Assembly (NCBI GenBank): GCA_963737075.1
Contig: CAVTRI010000001.1
Location: 1,984,001-2,048,000 of the forward strand
Length of the DNA stretch: 64,000 nt
Source: CAVTRI01 sp963737075
GTDB lineage: Bacteria; Actinomycetota; Acidimicrobiia; Acidimicrobiales; Palsa-688
Reading direction: 5' to 3'
In this document: positions 8,862-16,953 of the stretch, piece after piece
Layout of the letters: each line of letters begins with the position of its first letter
Position numbering within the stretch: position 1 is the first letter of the stretch
Notes under the pieces: model-generated
The model's database searches: none
What the model saw: the letters and a program-made list of their open reading frames with translations, nothing else
What the model was told of the DNA's origin: nothing
Made by a program: the position numbers and the translations under genes

Positions 8862-9760
8862 GGGATGCGCTCCGCGCACAGCACGTACATTGAGTCGTCC
8901 ACCATCGCAGGAACGTCTGGCGCATACCGGTTTTGCAGCTCCGATGCGAGCGCCAGATCGATGATCCGAAAACCGTGACGACCGAGGAAGCAGTCGTAAT
9001 CCTCTGGATGCACGCCGAAGGTAACGGGCTCGCCGATAAGACTGAGGGCACTGGGCGCGCTCCGGCGGGCAGAACCCAGGGGGCCCGGGTCATCGACCAG
9101 GTGCCACATGTCATGGGCAATCTGTGACCCGTCACCGCTGAGATCGTGCACGGCATCGAGTGTCGTTTTCACCGCGGCGCGGGTGAGGTACATGGGAACG
9201 CCTTCCCAGACGAAGAAGGTCGCGGCGCCGACCGCGTAGCCGTGCTGGGGCAGGACGTCGCCAAGGCCCTGGGTCTCGAAGTCGATCTCGGCCCGAACGA
9301 CGTTCGCGGCTGGAAATTCGTCCTCGTGCTTGTCGACGATCGCGGCCTTCGCCTGGCTGATTGCCGCGAGATCGACCTCGAACACCGGCCGCCCCTCCAG
9401 GCGGTCGGTAAACCGGTAGGCGCGCGTGTCGTACCCAGCGCCGAGCAGCACGACTTGCTCGACGCCCCCGTCGAGCGCCGCCGTCAGGTGGTCGTCGATG
9501 AAGCGGTGCCGCAAAGGCACGTACGAGGTGCCACTGGCGCCCAGCTGCCGCAGCACCCGTCCCGTCAGGCTGCCCGACCACGCTGTCAGCGCTCGACGTG
9601 CGGGCGCCGAGAGAAACAGAGCCGCCCATGGATCGTCGATGACGCGCTCGGCCGGCGGCTTGAGGTATTCGAGCGCGCGAGCCATCGTCACCGCCTCCGC
9701 GGTCAGGCTCGGCCGAGCCTGCAGACGATGGGCAAACGCTGGTGTCGAATCCGAGCTCAT
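8858..9760 (-). CDS. class I SAM-dependent methyltransferase (PF04072, TIGR00027 type)
   Basis: Member of the leucine-carboxyl-methyltransferase-like family that is greatly expanded in mycobacteria and relatives. About 300 residues. Visible are the N-terminal TAEAVTMARALE with DDPWAALFL, the SAM-binding LLGAGYDTRAYR near residue 104, FEVDLAAISQAK (acidic residue binding the ribose) and FVWEGVPMYL. C-terminal EDYDCFLGRHGF fits the family. Substrate is unknown. The start ATG is immediately followed upstream by the dispersed repeat at 9766-9847. Confidence 0.88.
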   Translation of the reverse strand: MSSDSTPAFAHRLQARPSLTAEAVTMARALEYLKPPAERVIDDPWAALFLSAPARRALTAWSGSLTGRVLRQLGASGTSYVPLRHRFIDDHLTAALDGGVEQVVLLGAGYDTRAYRFTDRLEGRPVFEVDLAAISQAKAAIVDKHEDEFPAANVVRAEIDFETQGLGDVLPQHGYAVGAATFFVWEGVPMYLTRAAVKTTLDAVHDLSGDGSQIAHDMWHLVDDPGPLGSARRSAPSALSLIGEPVTFGVHPEDYDCFLGRHGFRIIDLALASELQNRYAPDVPAMVDDSMYVLCAERIP

Positions 9761-9765
9761 CGGCG

Positions 9766-9847
9766 CTCAGTGCCCCTCCGGAAAGCAACGCTGAGATGTG
9801 AAATGACGAAGCGACAAGCAGGCCAACCTTTTCTGCTTGGGCACTAG
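9766..9847 (+). repeat. dispersed palindromic repeat, copy 1
   Basis: Shares both ends with a second copy at 44885-44958. The left end is (C)AGTGCCCCTCCGGAAAG and the right end is AAGCAGGCCAACC, then TTTTCTGCTTGGGCACTAG. The right half alone can give a stem-loop only in copy 2; in copy 1 the left arm is replaced by unrelated sequence and the ten-base loop (ACGAAGCGAC) is the reverse complement of the loop in copy 2. The CTAG at the right end supplies the stop codon of the convergent-side gene ending at 9844. Confidence 0.75.
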
Positions 9848-10530
9848 TAGGCCGTCGCATCTCGAGGCGCAGGACGTAGCCACGAGCGCAGCCACCACCA
9901 GGCCGAGCCACCGTCCTCGGGGACGCTTGCGCTCGAGGCCCGACCTCGTGCCCAGCGGGAGAACCACACCGTGAAGGCAAAGAGCCCCCCGACGACCGTC
10001 CCCGCGAGCACCGGGGACACGGCCAGGAACGGGCCGGTCGGCAGCAGCAGCGCCAACGTCACCCGGATGGCGACCTCGGCTATCAGCCCGACACCCCACG
10101 CGGCGGTGATGATCCGAAACACCACCCGCACGGGTGGCAGCCCCCAAAGGTCGTCGTACAACCCCCGGCGCAACGGGTCGCCGCCGGCGGACATGGCCCG
10201 ACCGACGAAGAACATCAGTGGCCGGCGGCCTACCCACAGCGACGCCAGACAGAACAGGCCGAAGGTGCTGGTGACGGCGGAGTCCCGGACCTTGAGCACC
10301 AAAGCGCTGCCGCCGAGCGCGAATGAGACCGTAAGGCCAACGGCGAAGCTCACCATGGTGAGCAGCCCGATGGGGTCGAGGGTGCGCCGGCGACACCAGA
10401 CGAGCAGGACCCACAACGCGGCCGGGATGCCGGCGATCGCCAGCGCCGGAGCATCACCTCCGACGCGGTGACGCACCAGGTAGTACACGGCCAGCGGGAC
10501 GACCGCCCCGCCGACGGCGCTCGGAGCCAT
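9844..10530 (-). CDS. VC0807-family-like integral membrane protein
   Basis: About 228 residues with five or six hydrophobic helices (VVPLAVYYLV, ALAIAGIPAALWVLLVW, LLTMVSFAVGLTVSFALGG, STFGLFCLASLWV, GLIAEVAIRVTLALLLP, SPVLAGTVVGGLFAFTVWF). The order of short loops, with LVYYL-like first helix and GRRPLMFF after the fourth, resembles the VC0807 family of unknown function, often placed near septation protein A. The ATG at 10530 places helix 1 near the N-terminus; the frame is open further upstream toward the Nramp gene but without a ribosome site. Divergent from the Nramp gene, 139 bases apart. Confidence 0.7.
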   Translation of the reverse strand: MAPSAVGGAVVPLAVYYLVRHRVGGDAPALAIAGIPAALWVLLVWCRRRTLDPIGLLTMVSFAVGLTVSFALGGSALVLKVRDSAVTSTFGLFCLASLWVGRRPLMFFVGRAMSAGGDPLRRGLYDDLWGLPPVRVVFRIITAAWGVGLIAEVAIRVTLALLLPTGPFLAVSPVLAGTVVGGLFAFTVWFSRWARGRASSASVPEDGGSAWWWLRSWLRPAPRDATAY

Positions 10531-10669
10531 CGCACGGATCGACGGCGCGCCCGGCTCCCATCCGTCGCGGGGGTCGGAGGGAAACGAGAAGGTTGCCGGT
10601 CCCTCCCCGGCTCGTCCCTGCACGACGTGCCAGTGTAAATGGTCTGGATGTCGGGTACGCGGTGCCAGG

Positions 10670-11929
10670 ATGACCGGTGTGAGCAGGGGGGAAGTTCGCG
10701 CGCAGGGGTCGACCCTGGCCCGGATTGCTCCGGAGCTGCTCGCAGCCGCGTCAGACAACGACCCCACCAACATGGGCACGGCTGCGCTCGTGGGCGCGCA
10801 GACGTCCTATCAGCTTTCGTGGGTGGCCCTGCTGGTCGCCCCGCTGCTGAGCGTCGTGCAGTCCATCGCCGCCCAGGTGGGACTGGTCGCCCACAGCGAC
10901 TTGCAGTCGCTCACGGTCCGCCGGTACGGCCGCAGAGTGGCCGCCGTCCTGATGGTGTCGGTGGTGATCGTCAACATGGTCACCATCGCCGCCGACCTCC
11001 AGGCGGGAGCGGCGGGAGCCGGGCTACTCCTCGGCGTCGACACCCGCTGGCTCGTGCTCCCTTTGGGCGCGGCGTTGGTCGCTGTCCTCTTGGCGGGCAA
11101 ATACGACGAAGTCGTGGCGGTGCTCCGTTACTTGCTCGTCGGCTTCGCGGTGTTCGTCGTCGCCGTCATCCTCGCCCGCCCGGACTGGCCCCGCCTGCTT
11201 CGCCACACCGTGGTGCCGAGCTTGCCATTGACCGGCCCTCACCTGGCGGGAGCATTGGCGCTTCTCGGAACCACCCTCACCAGCTACGTGTACATCTGGG
11301 AAACGATCGATCGAGGCGTCGAAGCCGTCCCGGCCGCCGAGAACGGCTCGGCCATAGCTCACGCCCGGATCGGCGCCATCGCAGGGGGCGTGTTCACGGC
11401 GGTCATCTTGTGGTCGATGCTGGTCACCTCGGCTGCCACCTTCGGCCAACATCACGAGAGCGTCAACTCAGCTCAAGCCGCCGCCCGCGCGTTAGGTCCC
11501 CTCGCCGGCAGCGCCGCCGCGGACATCTACGCATCCGGGCTGCTCGTCTCTGCCGTTGTCGCCCTCCCGGTCCTCATGGCGTCAACTGCCTATGTGGTCG
11601 GCGCCCAGTTCGACTGGCGCCGGGGCCTGTCCGAAAAGGTGGAGCAAGCACGGGGTTTCTACGCAGTCCTGGGGGCATCTGTGGCGCTGGCGGTTGGGGT
11701 CGCCATGTCCAACGTCTCGGTCTTCGACATGCTGCTGGCGGCGAGTGTGATCGGCGGCCTCGCCACGCCCATCGGACTTGTGGTGCTGGTCAGGCTGGCC
11801 CGCGACCGCCAGGTCATGGGCGAACAGCCGATCACCCGGCGTCTCGCCGCCGCCGGCTGGGCTGTGGCCCTCCTGACCGGCGCACTCGGCCTTCTCTACA
11901 TCTTCGGCAGCCTGCTAGGTGATTTCTAG
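10670..11929 (+). CDS. Nramp-family divalent metal transporter-like protein
   Basis: About 419 residues and eleven predicted helices. Helix 1 carries SDNDPTNMGTAALVGAQ, matching the DPGN metal-binding turn of Nramp but with Thr in place of Gly. Helix 6 has LGTTLTSYVYIWETID where true Mn/Fe Nramps have the MPH metal-binding motif, so the methionine ligand is absent. Such changes are known in Nramp-related carriers that move Mg2+ or Al3+, and the carried ion here is therefore uncertain. Start ATG at 10670; a GTG at 10679 is possible. The gene is followed by a convergent ferritin-like gene. Confidence 0.82.
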   Translation: MTGVSRGEVRAQGSTLARIAPELLAAASDNDPTNMGTAALVGAQTSYQLSWVALLVAPLLSVVQSIAAQVGLVAHSDLQSLTVRRYGRRVAAVLMVSVVIVNMVTIAADLQAGAAGAGLLLGVDTRWLVLPLGAALVAVLLAGKYDEVVAVLRYLLVGFAVFVVAVILARPDWPRLLRHTVVPSLPLTGPHLAGALALLGTTLTSYVYIWETIDRGVEAVPAAENGSAIAHARIGAIAGGVFTAVILWSMLVTSAATFGQHHESVNSAQAAARALGPLAGSAAADIYASGLLVSAVVALPVLMASTAYVVGAQFDWRRGLSEKVEQARGFYAVLGASVALAVGVAMSNVSVFDMLLAASVIGGLATPIGLVVLVRLARDRQVMGEQPITRRLAAAGWAVALLTGALGLLYIFGSLLGDF

Positions 11930-11961
11930 CGACCGAAAGGACGGCACCAAACGGTGGGGCG

Positions 11962-12378
11962 TCAGGCCCCGAGCGCCGTGTTCAGATCGCGAACGTGCTC
12001 CTGCGTCTGTTCGAGCAGCGGTCGCAACGCCTCACCGACATCCGCCAAGCCAAGGTCGTTCGCCTGCGCGAAGCGCTCCCGATAGCGATCGAGCTGGCTG
12101 GATTCGAGGCGAAGGTCCGCCTCCAGGGCGCCGCGGGGATCAGTCCACTCGGGCACCGGCGCCGCCGCCGTTGACGGCGTTCCACCGAGGAACGCCACCT
12201 GCTCGGCGAGGATCTGGGCGTGTTGCAGTTCCTGGGTCAGATGCTTCTTGAGCTCGTCGATCACGCTCAGGTATTCCGGACCGGTCATCAAGGCGGTGTG
12301 CTGGACATACTGGATGATCGACTGATGCTCGGTGGCAAGGTCGTCGTTGAGCAGGTCCACGAAGCGCTGCTTGTCCAC
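11962..12378 (-). CDS. ferritin-like/bacterioferritin-type protein
   Basis: Four-helix bundle di-iron protein of about 138 residues. Iron ligands of the ferritin-like fold are visible: Glu17 (ATEHQSIIQY), Glu50 and His53 (QELQHAQILAEQ), and a later EQTQEHVRDL for the second E-x-x-H pair. The start is the GTG at 12378, preceded by GAGGAGAG at eight bases; the open frame extends further but without support. It is shorter than bacterioferritin (about 158 residues) and no haem-ligand methionine can be placed, so an iron-storage or oxidase role is inferred only from the fold. Confidence 0.78.
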   Translation of the reverse strand: MDKQRFVDLLNDDLATEHQSIIQYVQHTALMTGPEYLSVIDELKKHLTQELQHAQILAEQVAFLGGTPSTAAAPVPEWTDPRGALEADLRLESSQLDRYRERFAQANDLGLADVGEALRPLLEQTQEHVRDLNTALGA

Positions 12379-12443
12379 TGGCCGTTCTCTCCTCGTCGTT
12401 GGGTCGTCAGCTGCGGTCCGTTTGTACCCAGCGCGCCGATCGC

Positions 12444-13841
12444 TCACCCTTTACCGAGAAGGGTCTTCTGCACTTTCCCCATGGCGTTGAGCGGCAGCGC
12501 ATCCAGGAACACGACTCGCCGCGGCCGCTTGTGCACGGACAGTTCCCCGGCCACAAACGACTGGAGGTCGTCACCGGTCACGCCCTCGGCGACCACGTAG
12601 GCGACCACCGCCTGCCCGAGATCGTCGTCTGGCACCCCGACCACCGCCGCCTCCCGCACCCCGGGGTAGCTGAGCAGCGCGCCCTCCACCTCCCCGGCAC
12701 CGATGCGGAACCCACCACTCTTGATCAGATCGGTGCTTCGCCGGCCGACGATATGGTGAAATCCGCCGCCGTCGATGCTCGCCACGTCCCCGGTGCGGAA
12801 AAAGCCATCTGGCCGAAAGAGATCTTCGGGCGCGCGCAGAGCCCCGAAGTAGCCGGCCATCACGGTGGGCCCCGACACCTCGAGCTCTCCGACCTCACCA
12901 GCCCCGAGTGGCGACCCATCGTCGTCGACCACACGGGTCCGGGTGCCGGCGACAGGGACGCCGACCCATCCGGCACGGCGTTCGCCGTCCGCCCGGGTAC
13001 TGAGCGTGATCAGCGTCTCCGTCATCCCGTAGCGTTCGACGGGCGCCTGCCCGGTCAGCACAGCCAGCCGCTCGAAGACAGGCACGGGCAGCGGCGCGCT
13101 ACCAGACACCAGGAGCCGTGCCGAGCGGAGCGCCGCCGCGGCCGAGGCGTCCTCGCACATGCGTGACCACACCGTCGGCACACCGAAGTACAGGCTCCCA
13201 CCGGCCCGGGCGTACGCGTCAGGTCGCGGGCGACCGGTGTGCACCAGCCGGCAGCCAACGCGTAGGGCGCCCAGCACCCCGAGGACCAGCCCATGGACGT
13301 GAAACAGCGGCAACCCGTGGGCAAGCGTGTCCGCGGCTGTCCAACCCCAAGCGTCGGCGAGCCCGTCGAGGTCGGCGGCCATCGCCGCACCGGAGAGCGG
13401 CACCCCTTTCGGCGGCCCCGTCGTCCCGCTCGTGTAGACGACCAGGGCCTCGGCGCCCGCAGGCACCGTGTCGGTGTGACGCGACGAACTGTCAAGCGGG
13501 ATCGACGACAGCCGCAAGGAGGCCCACGGGTTGGCGCCGAGGATCACCTCCGCCCCGGCGTCGGCGACCACGTGCGCCCGCTCGGCGCCACCCGCGTCAG
13601 GCGGGATCGGCACAAGCGGCACACCCGCGATCATGCTGGCCAGCACGGCCACGACGGTGTCGAGGGTGGGAGTGGCGCACACCGCGGCCGCCGTCGCGCC
13701 CGACAAGCGGGCGGCGACACCGCCCGCTCGGCCGAGCAGCTCGGCACGGGAGAGGCCGCCGTCGGGGAAGACCACGGCGTCGGGGCGATCGGCGCTGTCG
13801 TCCGACGTCAGGTCGACGAGCACCGTGGAAGAGCCAGGCAT
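12444..13841 (-). CDS. fadD36: acyl-CoA synthetase, FadD36-like (AMP-binding family)
   Basis: Activates a carboxylic acid to its acyl-AMP and then its CoA thioester. About 465 residues. P-loop VYTSGTTGPPKGVPL lies near residue 137, followed by HGLPLFHVHGLVLG, adenine-site YGMTETL, FFRTGDVASIDG and the C-terminal catalytic lysine in LPLNAMGKVQKTLL. The N-terminal order (VVFPDGGLSRAEL, IAGVPLVPIPPD) follows the mycobacterial FadD36 pattern, which is compact and close to malonyl-CoA synthetases. The ATG at 13841 is preferred; a TTG at 13877 would add 12 residues. It is 49 bases downstream of the MmpL gene on the same strand and may be co-expressed. Confidence 0.85.
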   Translation of the reverse strand: MPGSSTVLVDLTSDDSADRPDAVVFPDGGLSRAELLGRAGGVAARLSGATAAAVCATPTLDTVVAVLASMIAGVPLVPIPPDAGGAERAHVVADAGAEVILGANPWASLRLSSIPLDSSSRHTDTVPAGAEALVVYTSGTTGPPKGVPLSGAAMAADLDGLADAWGWTAADTLAHGLPLFHVHGLVLGVLGALRVGCRLVHTGRPRPDAYARAGGSLYFGVPTVWSRMCEDASAAAALRSARLLVSGSAPLPVPVFERLAVLTGQAPVERYGMTETLITLSTRADGERRAGWVGVPVAGTRTRVVDDDGSPLGAGEVGELEVSGPTVMAGYFGALRAPEDLFRPDGFFRTGDVASIDGGGFHHIVGRRSTDLIKSGGFRIGAGEVEGALLSYPGVREAAVVGVPDDDLGQAVVAYVVAEGVTGDDLQSFVAGELSVHKRPRRVVFLDALPLNAMGKVQKTLLGKG

Positions 13842-13890
13842 CGCCGCATCCGACCACGCGACAACCGCCTGCCGCAACCGGTATCCGGTC

Positions 13891-16074
13891 TCAGCTCACA
13901 GGCGCCGCTTCCGACAACCCGAACCTGCGGTGAAGTCGCCGCAGCGCGGGCGGCGCCCACCAGTTGGCGTCGCCTGCGATACGCATGAACGCCGGGACCA
14001 GCACACCCCTGACGAGCGTGGCGTCAACGAGGATGGCGATACCGGTGCCGATACCGAACAGCTGCATGAAGCTGATGCTCGACAGCCCAAAGGCGAAGAA
14101 CGACACTGCCAGGATGCCGGCTGCCGTGGTCATGATCCGGCCCGTCCGGGCCAGGCCGCCCGCAACTGCCTCCTCGTTGGGCATGCCCTCGTCGTGCAGC
14201 TCCTTGATCCGCGACAGCAGGAACACCTCGTAGTCCATCGACAGTCCGAACGCCAGGCAAAACAACAGCACCGGCATGGCCGTGTTCGTCGGCGTCGGCG
14301 TGAACCCAAGCAGCCCTGACAGGTGCCCGTCCTGGAACACCCAGACCATGACCCCGAACACGGCGGACAGGTTGAGGGCGTTGAGCACCAGGGCCTTCAA
14401 CGGGAGCACGACGCTGCCCGTGTACAAGAAGAGCACGGCGAAGGTGAGCAACACGATCAGGCCGATGGCCAGCGGCAGGCTGCTGCTCAGGTCGTGTTTC
14501 TGATCTAGGAACGAGGCGGCCTGGCCTCCTACGTAGGTCGTGGTGCCTGGCGACGACGGGAGGGCGCGGGCCTGGCGCACGAGAGACGCCGCCTGGCTGC
14601 TCAGGGCGTCAGGCGCGACGGTGGCCGAAAACCAGCTGCCGTCGGGGCTCTGATAGCGGGCGGCGTCCACGCCCGCTCCCACTACGGGCCGACCGTTGTC
14701 GTACACGCCCGCCGGGCCCTGGACGGCTGACACGCCGGGGAGCCTCGACAGGGCCGCGCTGTAGTCGGCGGCCGCCTCAGTGCTGACCGGGCTGGTGGTG
14801 ACGACGTCCAGCGTGTTGTTGGCATTGGTGGGAAACTGCGAGCGGACGACGTTGTCGACCTGGCGCGGCTGGGCCGACGCCGGAAGGACGCGGTCGTCGG
14901 GGGGCCCGAAGCTCACGTGCAGGAACGGCACCCCGACGGCGAGGAGAAGGATCAGGACCGGCAGGGCGGAGGCGACCGGCCGGCGCATGACGGCGGTGGC
15001 CACCCGCCTCCAGAACGCGGACTCAGCTGGACGGCCAAGGGCGCGCCGGCGAATCGGCACCGCGTTGACCCGGTGGCCGAGCAGGGTGAGCACCGACGGG
15101 AGCACGACGACGGCGGCGACCGCGCTGATCACCGCCACGCTCACACCGGCGTACGCGAACGAGCGCAGAAACGTGATCGGGAACACCAACAGGGTGGCCA
15201 TGGCGGCGGCGATGGCAGCGCCAGAGAACGCGACCGTCCGCCCCGCGGTCTCGACGGTGCGCCGCACCGCGGCGGACGGCTCGAGGCCGCCGGCCAGCTC
15301 CTCGCGGTACCGGTTGACGATCAGCAGGGCGGAGTCGATGCCGAGGCCCAGTCCCATGGCCGTTGTCAGGTTGAGGGCGTAGGTACTGACGTTGACGAAC
15401 TGCGAGAGGACGAAGAGGACCGCGAGCGTGCCGAAGATGGAGCACACCCCGGTGACGAGCGGCAGGGCGGCGGCGACCAGCGATCCGAACGCGAGCAGCA
15501 GGAGCAGCATGGTGATGGGGACGGCCAGTCCCTCCGCCTTGCCGAGGTCCTTGCCGATCTGGCCGGTGATGGCGTGGTTGACGGCGGCGGTGTCGCCGGC
15601 CTGGACCGTGACCGGGCCGGCCGAGGCGGGTCCGACCGTGAAGTGAAGCAGCGCCTTGGTGCGGGAGGCCACCTGCGAGTCGGTGCCGGCGACGTCGACC
15701 ACGACGAGGGCCTCGCGGCCGCCGTTGCTGCGCAGCGCCCGCTGATGGGTCGCCCAGTACGACGTCACCCGGGCCACCCCGGGTTGGCGGACCAGGGTGG
15801 CGGTCAGTGCCTCGCCGGCGGAGGCCACCTGTGGCGAGTCGACCGTGCCGTTGCGGGCAGTGACGAGAAACGTGAGGTTTGGCGTGGCCCGGAAGTCGGC
15901 GTCGAGGAGGTTGCTCGCCACCTGGGAGGGGGCGTGAGCGCTCACGAAGCCGCCGCCGAGCAAGCGGCCGGGGGCGCGGATGCCAAAGGCGGCCGCGAGC
16001 AGCAGCAACATCCCGGCGACGACGAGGACCTGGCGGCTGCGGGTGGTGACCAGATAGCCGATGCGTACGAACAC
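13891..16074 (-). CDS. MmpL/RND-family lipid or drug exporter
   Basis: About 727 residues with the two-fold RND plan: helix 1, a periplasmic loop (about 30-170), a five-helix block, second helix-loop unit (from about 345) and a last five-helix block. GLGLGIDSALLIVNRYREEL and GLSMDYEVFLLSRIKE are the paired helix-4/10 motifs carrying the proton-relay acidic residues. GTG start at 16074 has GGGAGGAGGC just upstream; open frame beyond it is not coding. It is divergent from a TetR gene and upstream of an acyl-CoA synthetase, so export of a lipid or efflux under TetR control is likely, by inference. Confidence 0.9.
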   Translation of the reverse strand: MFVRIGYLVTTRSRQVLVVAGMLLLLAAAFGIRAPGRLLGGGFVSAHAPSQVASNLLDADFRATPNLTFLVTARNGTVDSPQVASAGEALTATLVRQPGVARVTSYWATHQRALRSNGGREALVVVDVAGTDSQVASRTKALLHFTVGPASAGPVTVQAGDTAAVNHAITGQIGKDLGKAEGLAVPITMLLLLLAFGSLVAAALPLVTGVCSIFGTLAVLFVLSQFVNVSTYALNLTTAMGLGLGIDSALLIVNRYREELAGGLEPSAAVRRTVETAGRTVAFSGAAIAAAMATLLVFPITFLRSFAYAGVSVAVISAVAAVVVLPSVLTLLGHRVNAVPIRRRALGRPAESAFWRRVATAVMRRPVASALPVLILLLAVGVPFLHVSFGPPDDRVLPASAQPRQVDNVVRSQFPTNANNTLDVVTTSPVSTEAAADYSAALSRLPGVSAVQGPAGVYDNGRPVVGAGVDAARYQSPDGSWFSATVAPDALSSQAASLVRQARALPSSPGTTTYVGGQAASFLDQKHDLSSSLPLAIGLIVLLTFAVLFLYTGSVVLPLKALVLNALNLSAVFGVMVWVFQDGHLSGLLGFTPTPTNTAMPVLLFCLAFGLSMDYEVFLLSRIKELHDEGMPNEEAVAGGLARTGRIMTTAAGILAVSFFAFGLSSISFMQLFGIGTGIAILVDATLVRGVLVPAFMRIAGDANWWAPPALRRLHRRFGLSEAAPVS

Positions 16075-16110
16075 GGCGCCTCCTCCCGAGCGAAGCGGTG
16101 TGTGCACGGC

Positions 16111-16139
16111 ATTCTTATGTGACGCCCTCTCACTGTCAA
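16111..16139 (-). promoter_or_regulatory. putative mmpL promoter with TetR operator in the spacer
   Basis: On the minus strand TTGACA (16134-16139) and AAGAAT (16111-16116) are 17 bases apart. The spacer holds the inverted repeat GTGA-gagggcg-TCAC (16119-16133). A dyad between -35 and -10 of the exporter gene, next to a divergent TetR gene, is the classic layout for repression. The predicted start site is about 30 bases before the GTG. Confidence 0.5.
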
Positions 16140-16183
16140 GAGCATTTATCGCGGAAACGACGGATGTGCTACGATCACCGGCG

Positions 16184-16931
16184 ATGAGCACCGTTGAGAA
16201 GGTCACGCTCAGCCGTCGCGAACGGGTGCGGGCAGCGACCGTGGACGAGATCAAGCGGTTGGCGTGGGCGCAGATCGCGGAGGGGGGCGCCGAGCGCGCT
16301 GTCGCTGCGGTCCGTCGCCAAGGACATGGGCATGACCGGCTCCGCGATCTACCGCTACTACTCGAGTCGCGATGATCTGCTCGCGGCGCTGGTGGTTGAC
16401 GGGTTCACGTCGTTGGCCGAGGACCTCGAAGCCGCCGAGCGGGCCCTGCCCCCGGACCTCGCCGCCCCCGAGCGGTGGCTGCGCGTCGCCCGTGCGTACA
16501 GGAAGTGGGCGCTCGGGCACCGCCGCGAATACGCCGTCCTCTTCGGGCACGCTGGCGGGGAGGCCAAGCCCGGCGACGAGGGCCGCAGGCAGGCGCACCG
16601 CCGGGGCGTCTCCGTCCTCTTCCGGGTGATGGCGACGTGCGTCCTGGGGGGCCACATCGACCTGGCTGGCATCGAGCTCACGCTCTCGCCGGCGTTGCGC
16701 CGCCAACTCGAAGCCTGGCGGCAGGAGGAAGGCATCGACCTGCCCGTCGCCGCGCTGGCGGGCTGCATGACGGCGTGGTCGCATCTGCACGGGATGCTGT
16801 CGCTGGAGCTCTTCGGCGGCTTCCCCCGGCAGGTCCGTCCCGTGGACGAGCTGTTCGACCAGCAGATGCGGTCCCTGTTCCTCGGTCCCGCGGGCGGCCA
16901 CCACGGCACCGCGCTCCCGGCCATTACCTAG
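16184..16931 (+). pseudogene. TetR/AcrR-family regulator, broken by one-base frameshift
   Basis: The N-terminal part (MSTVEKVTLSRRERVRAATV, then a helix ending WAQIAEG) is in one frame; the rest (ALSLRSVAKDMGMTGSAIYR, the helix-turn-helix, and a ligand domain to ALPAIT) is in another. The shift falls at six Gs (16282-16287). Removing one G gives AEGAPSALSLRSVAKDMGMT, a normal TetR sequence of about 248 residues. The gene is divergent from mmpL, 109 bases away, so it would be its repressor. Either the base call is wrong or the gene is recently inactive. A possible -10, TACGAT (16170-16175), sits eight bases before ATG. Confidence 0.82.
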
Positions 16932-16953
16932 CACGCCCCCGCCCAGCCCGACC

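Noticed and set aside
12444..16074. Polyketide/siderophore biosynthesis cluster
   Set aside because: Acyl-CoA synthetase and MmpL alone, with no PKS, NRPS or carrier-protein genes nearby.
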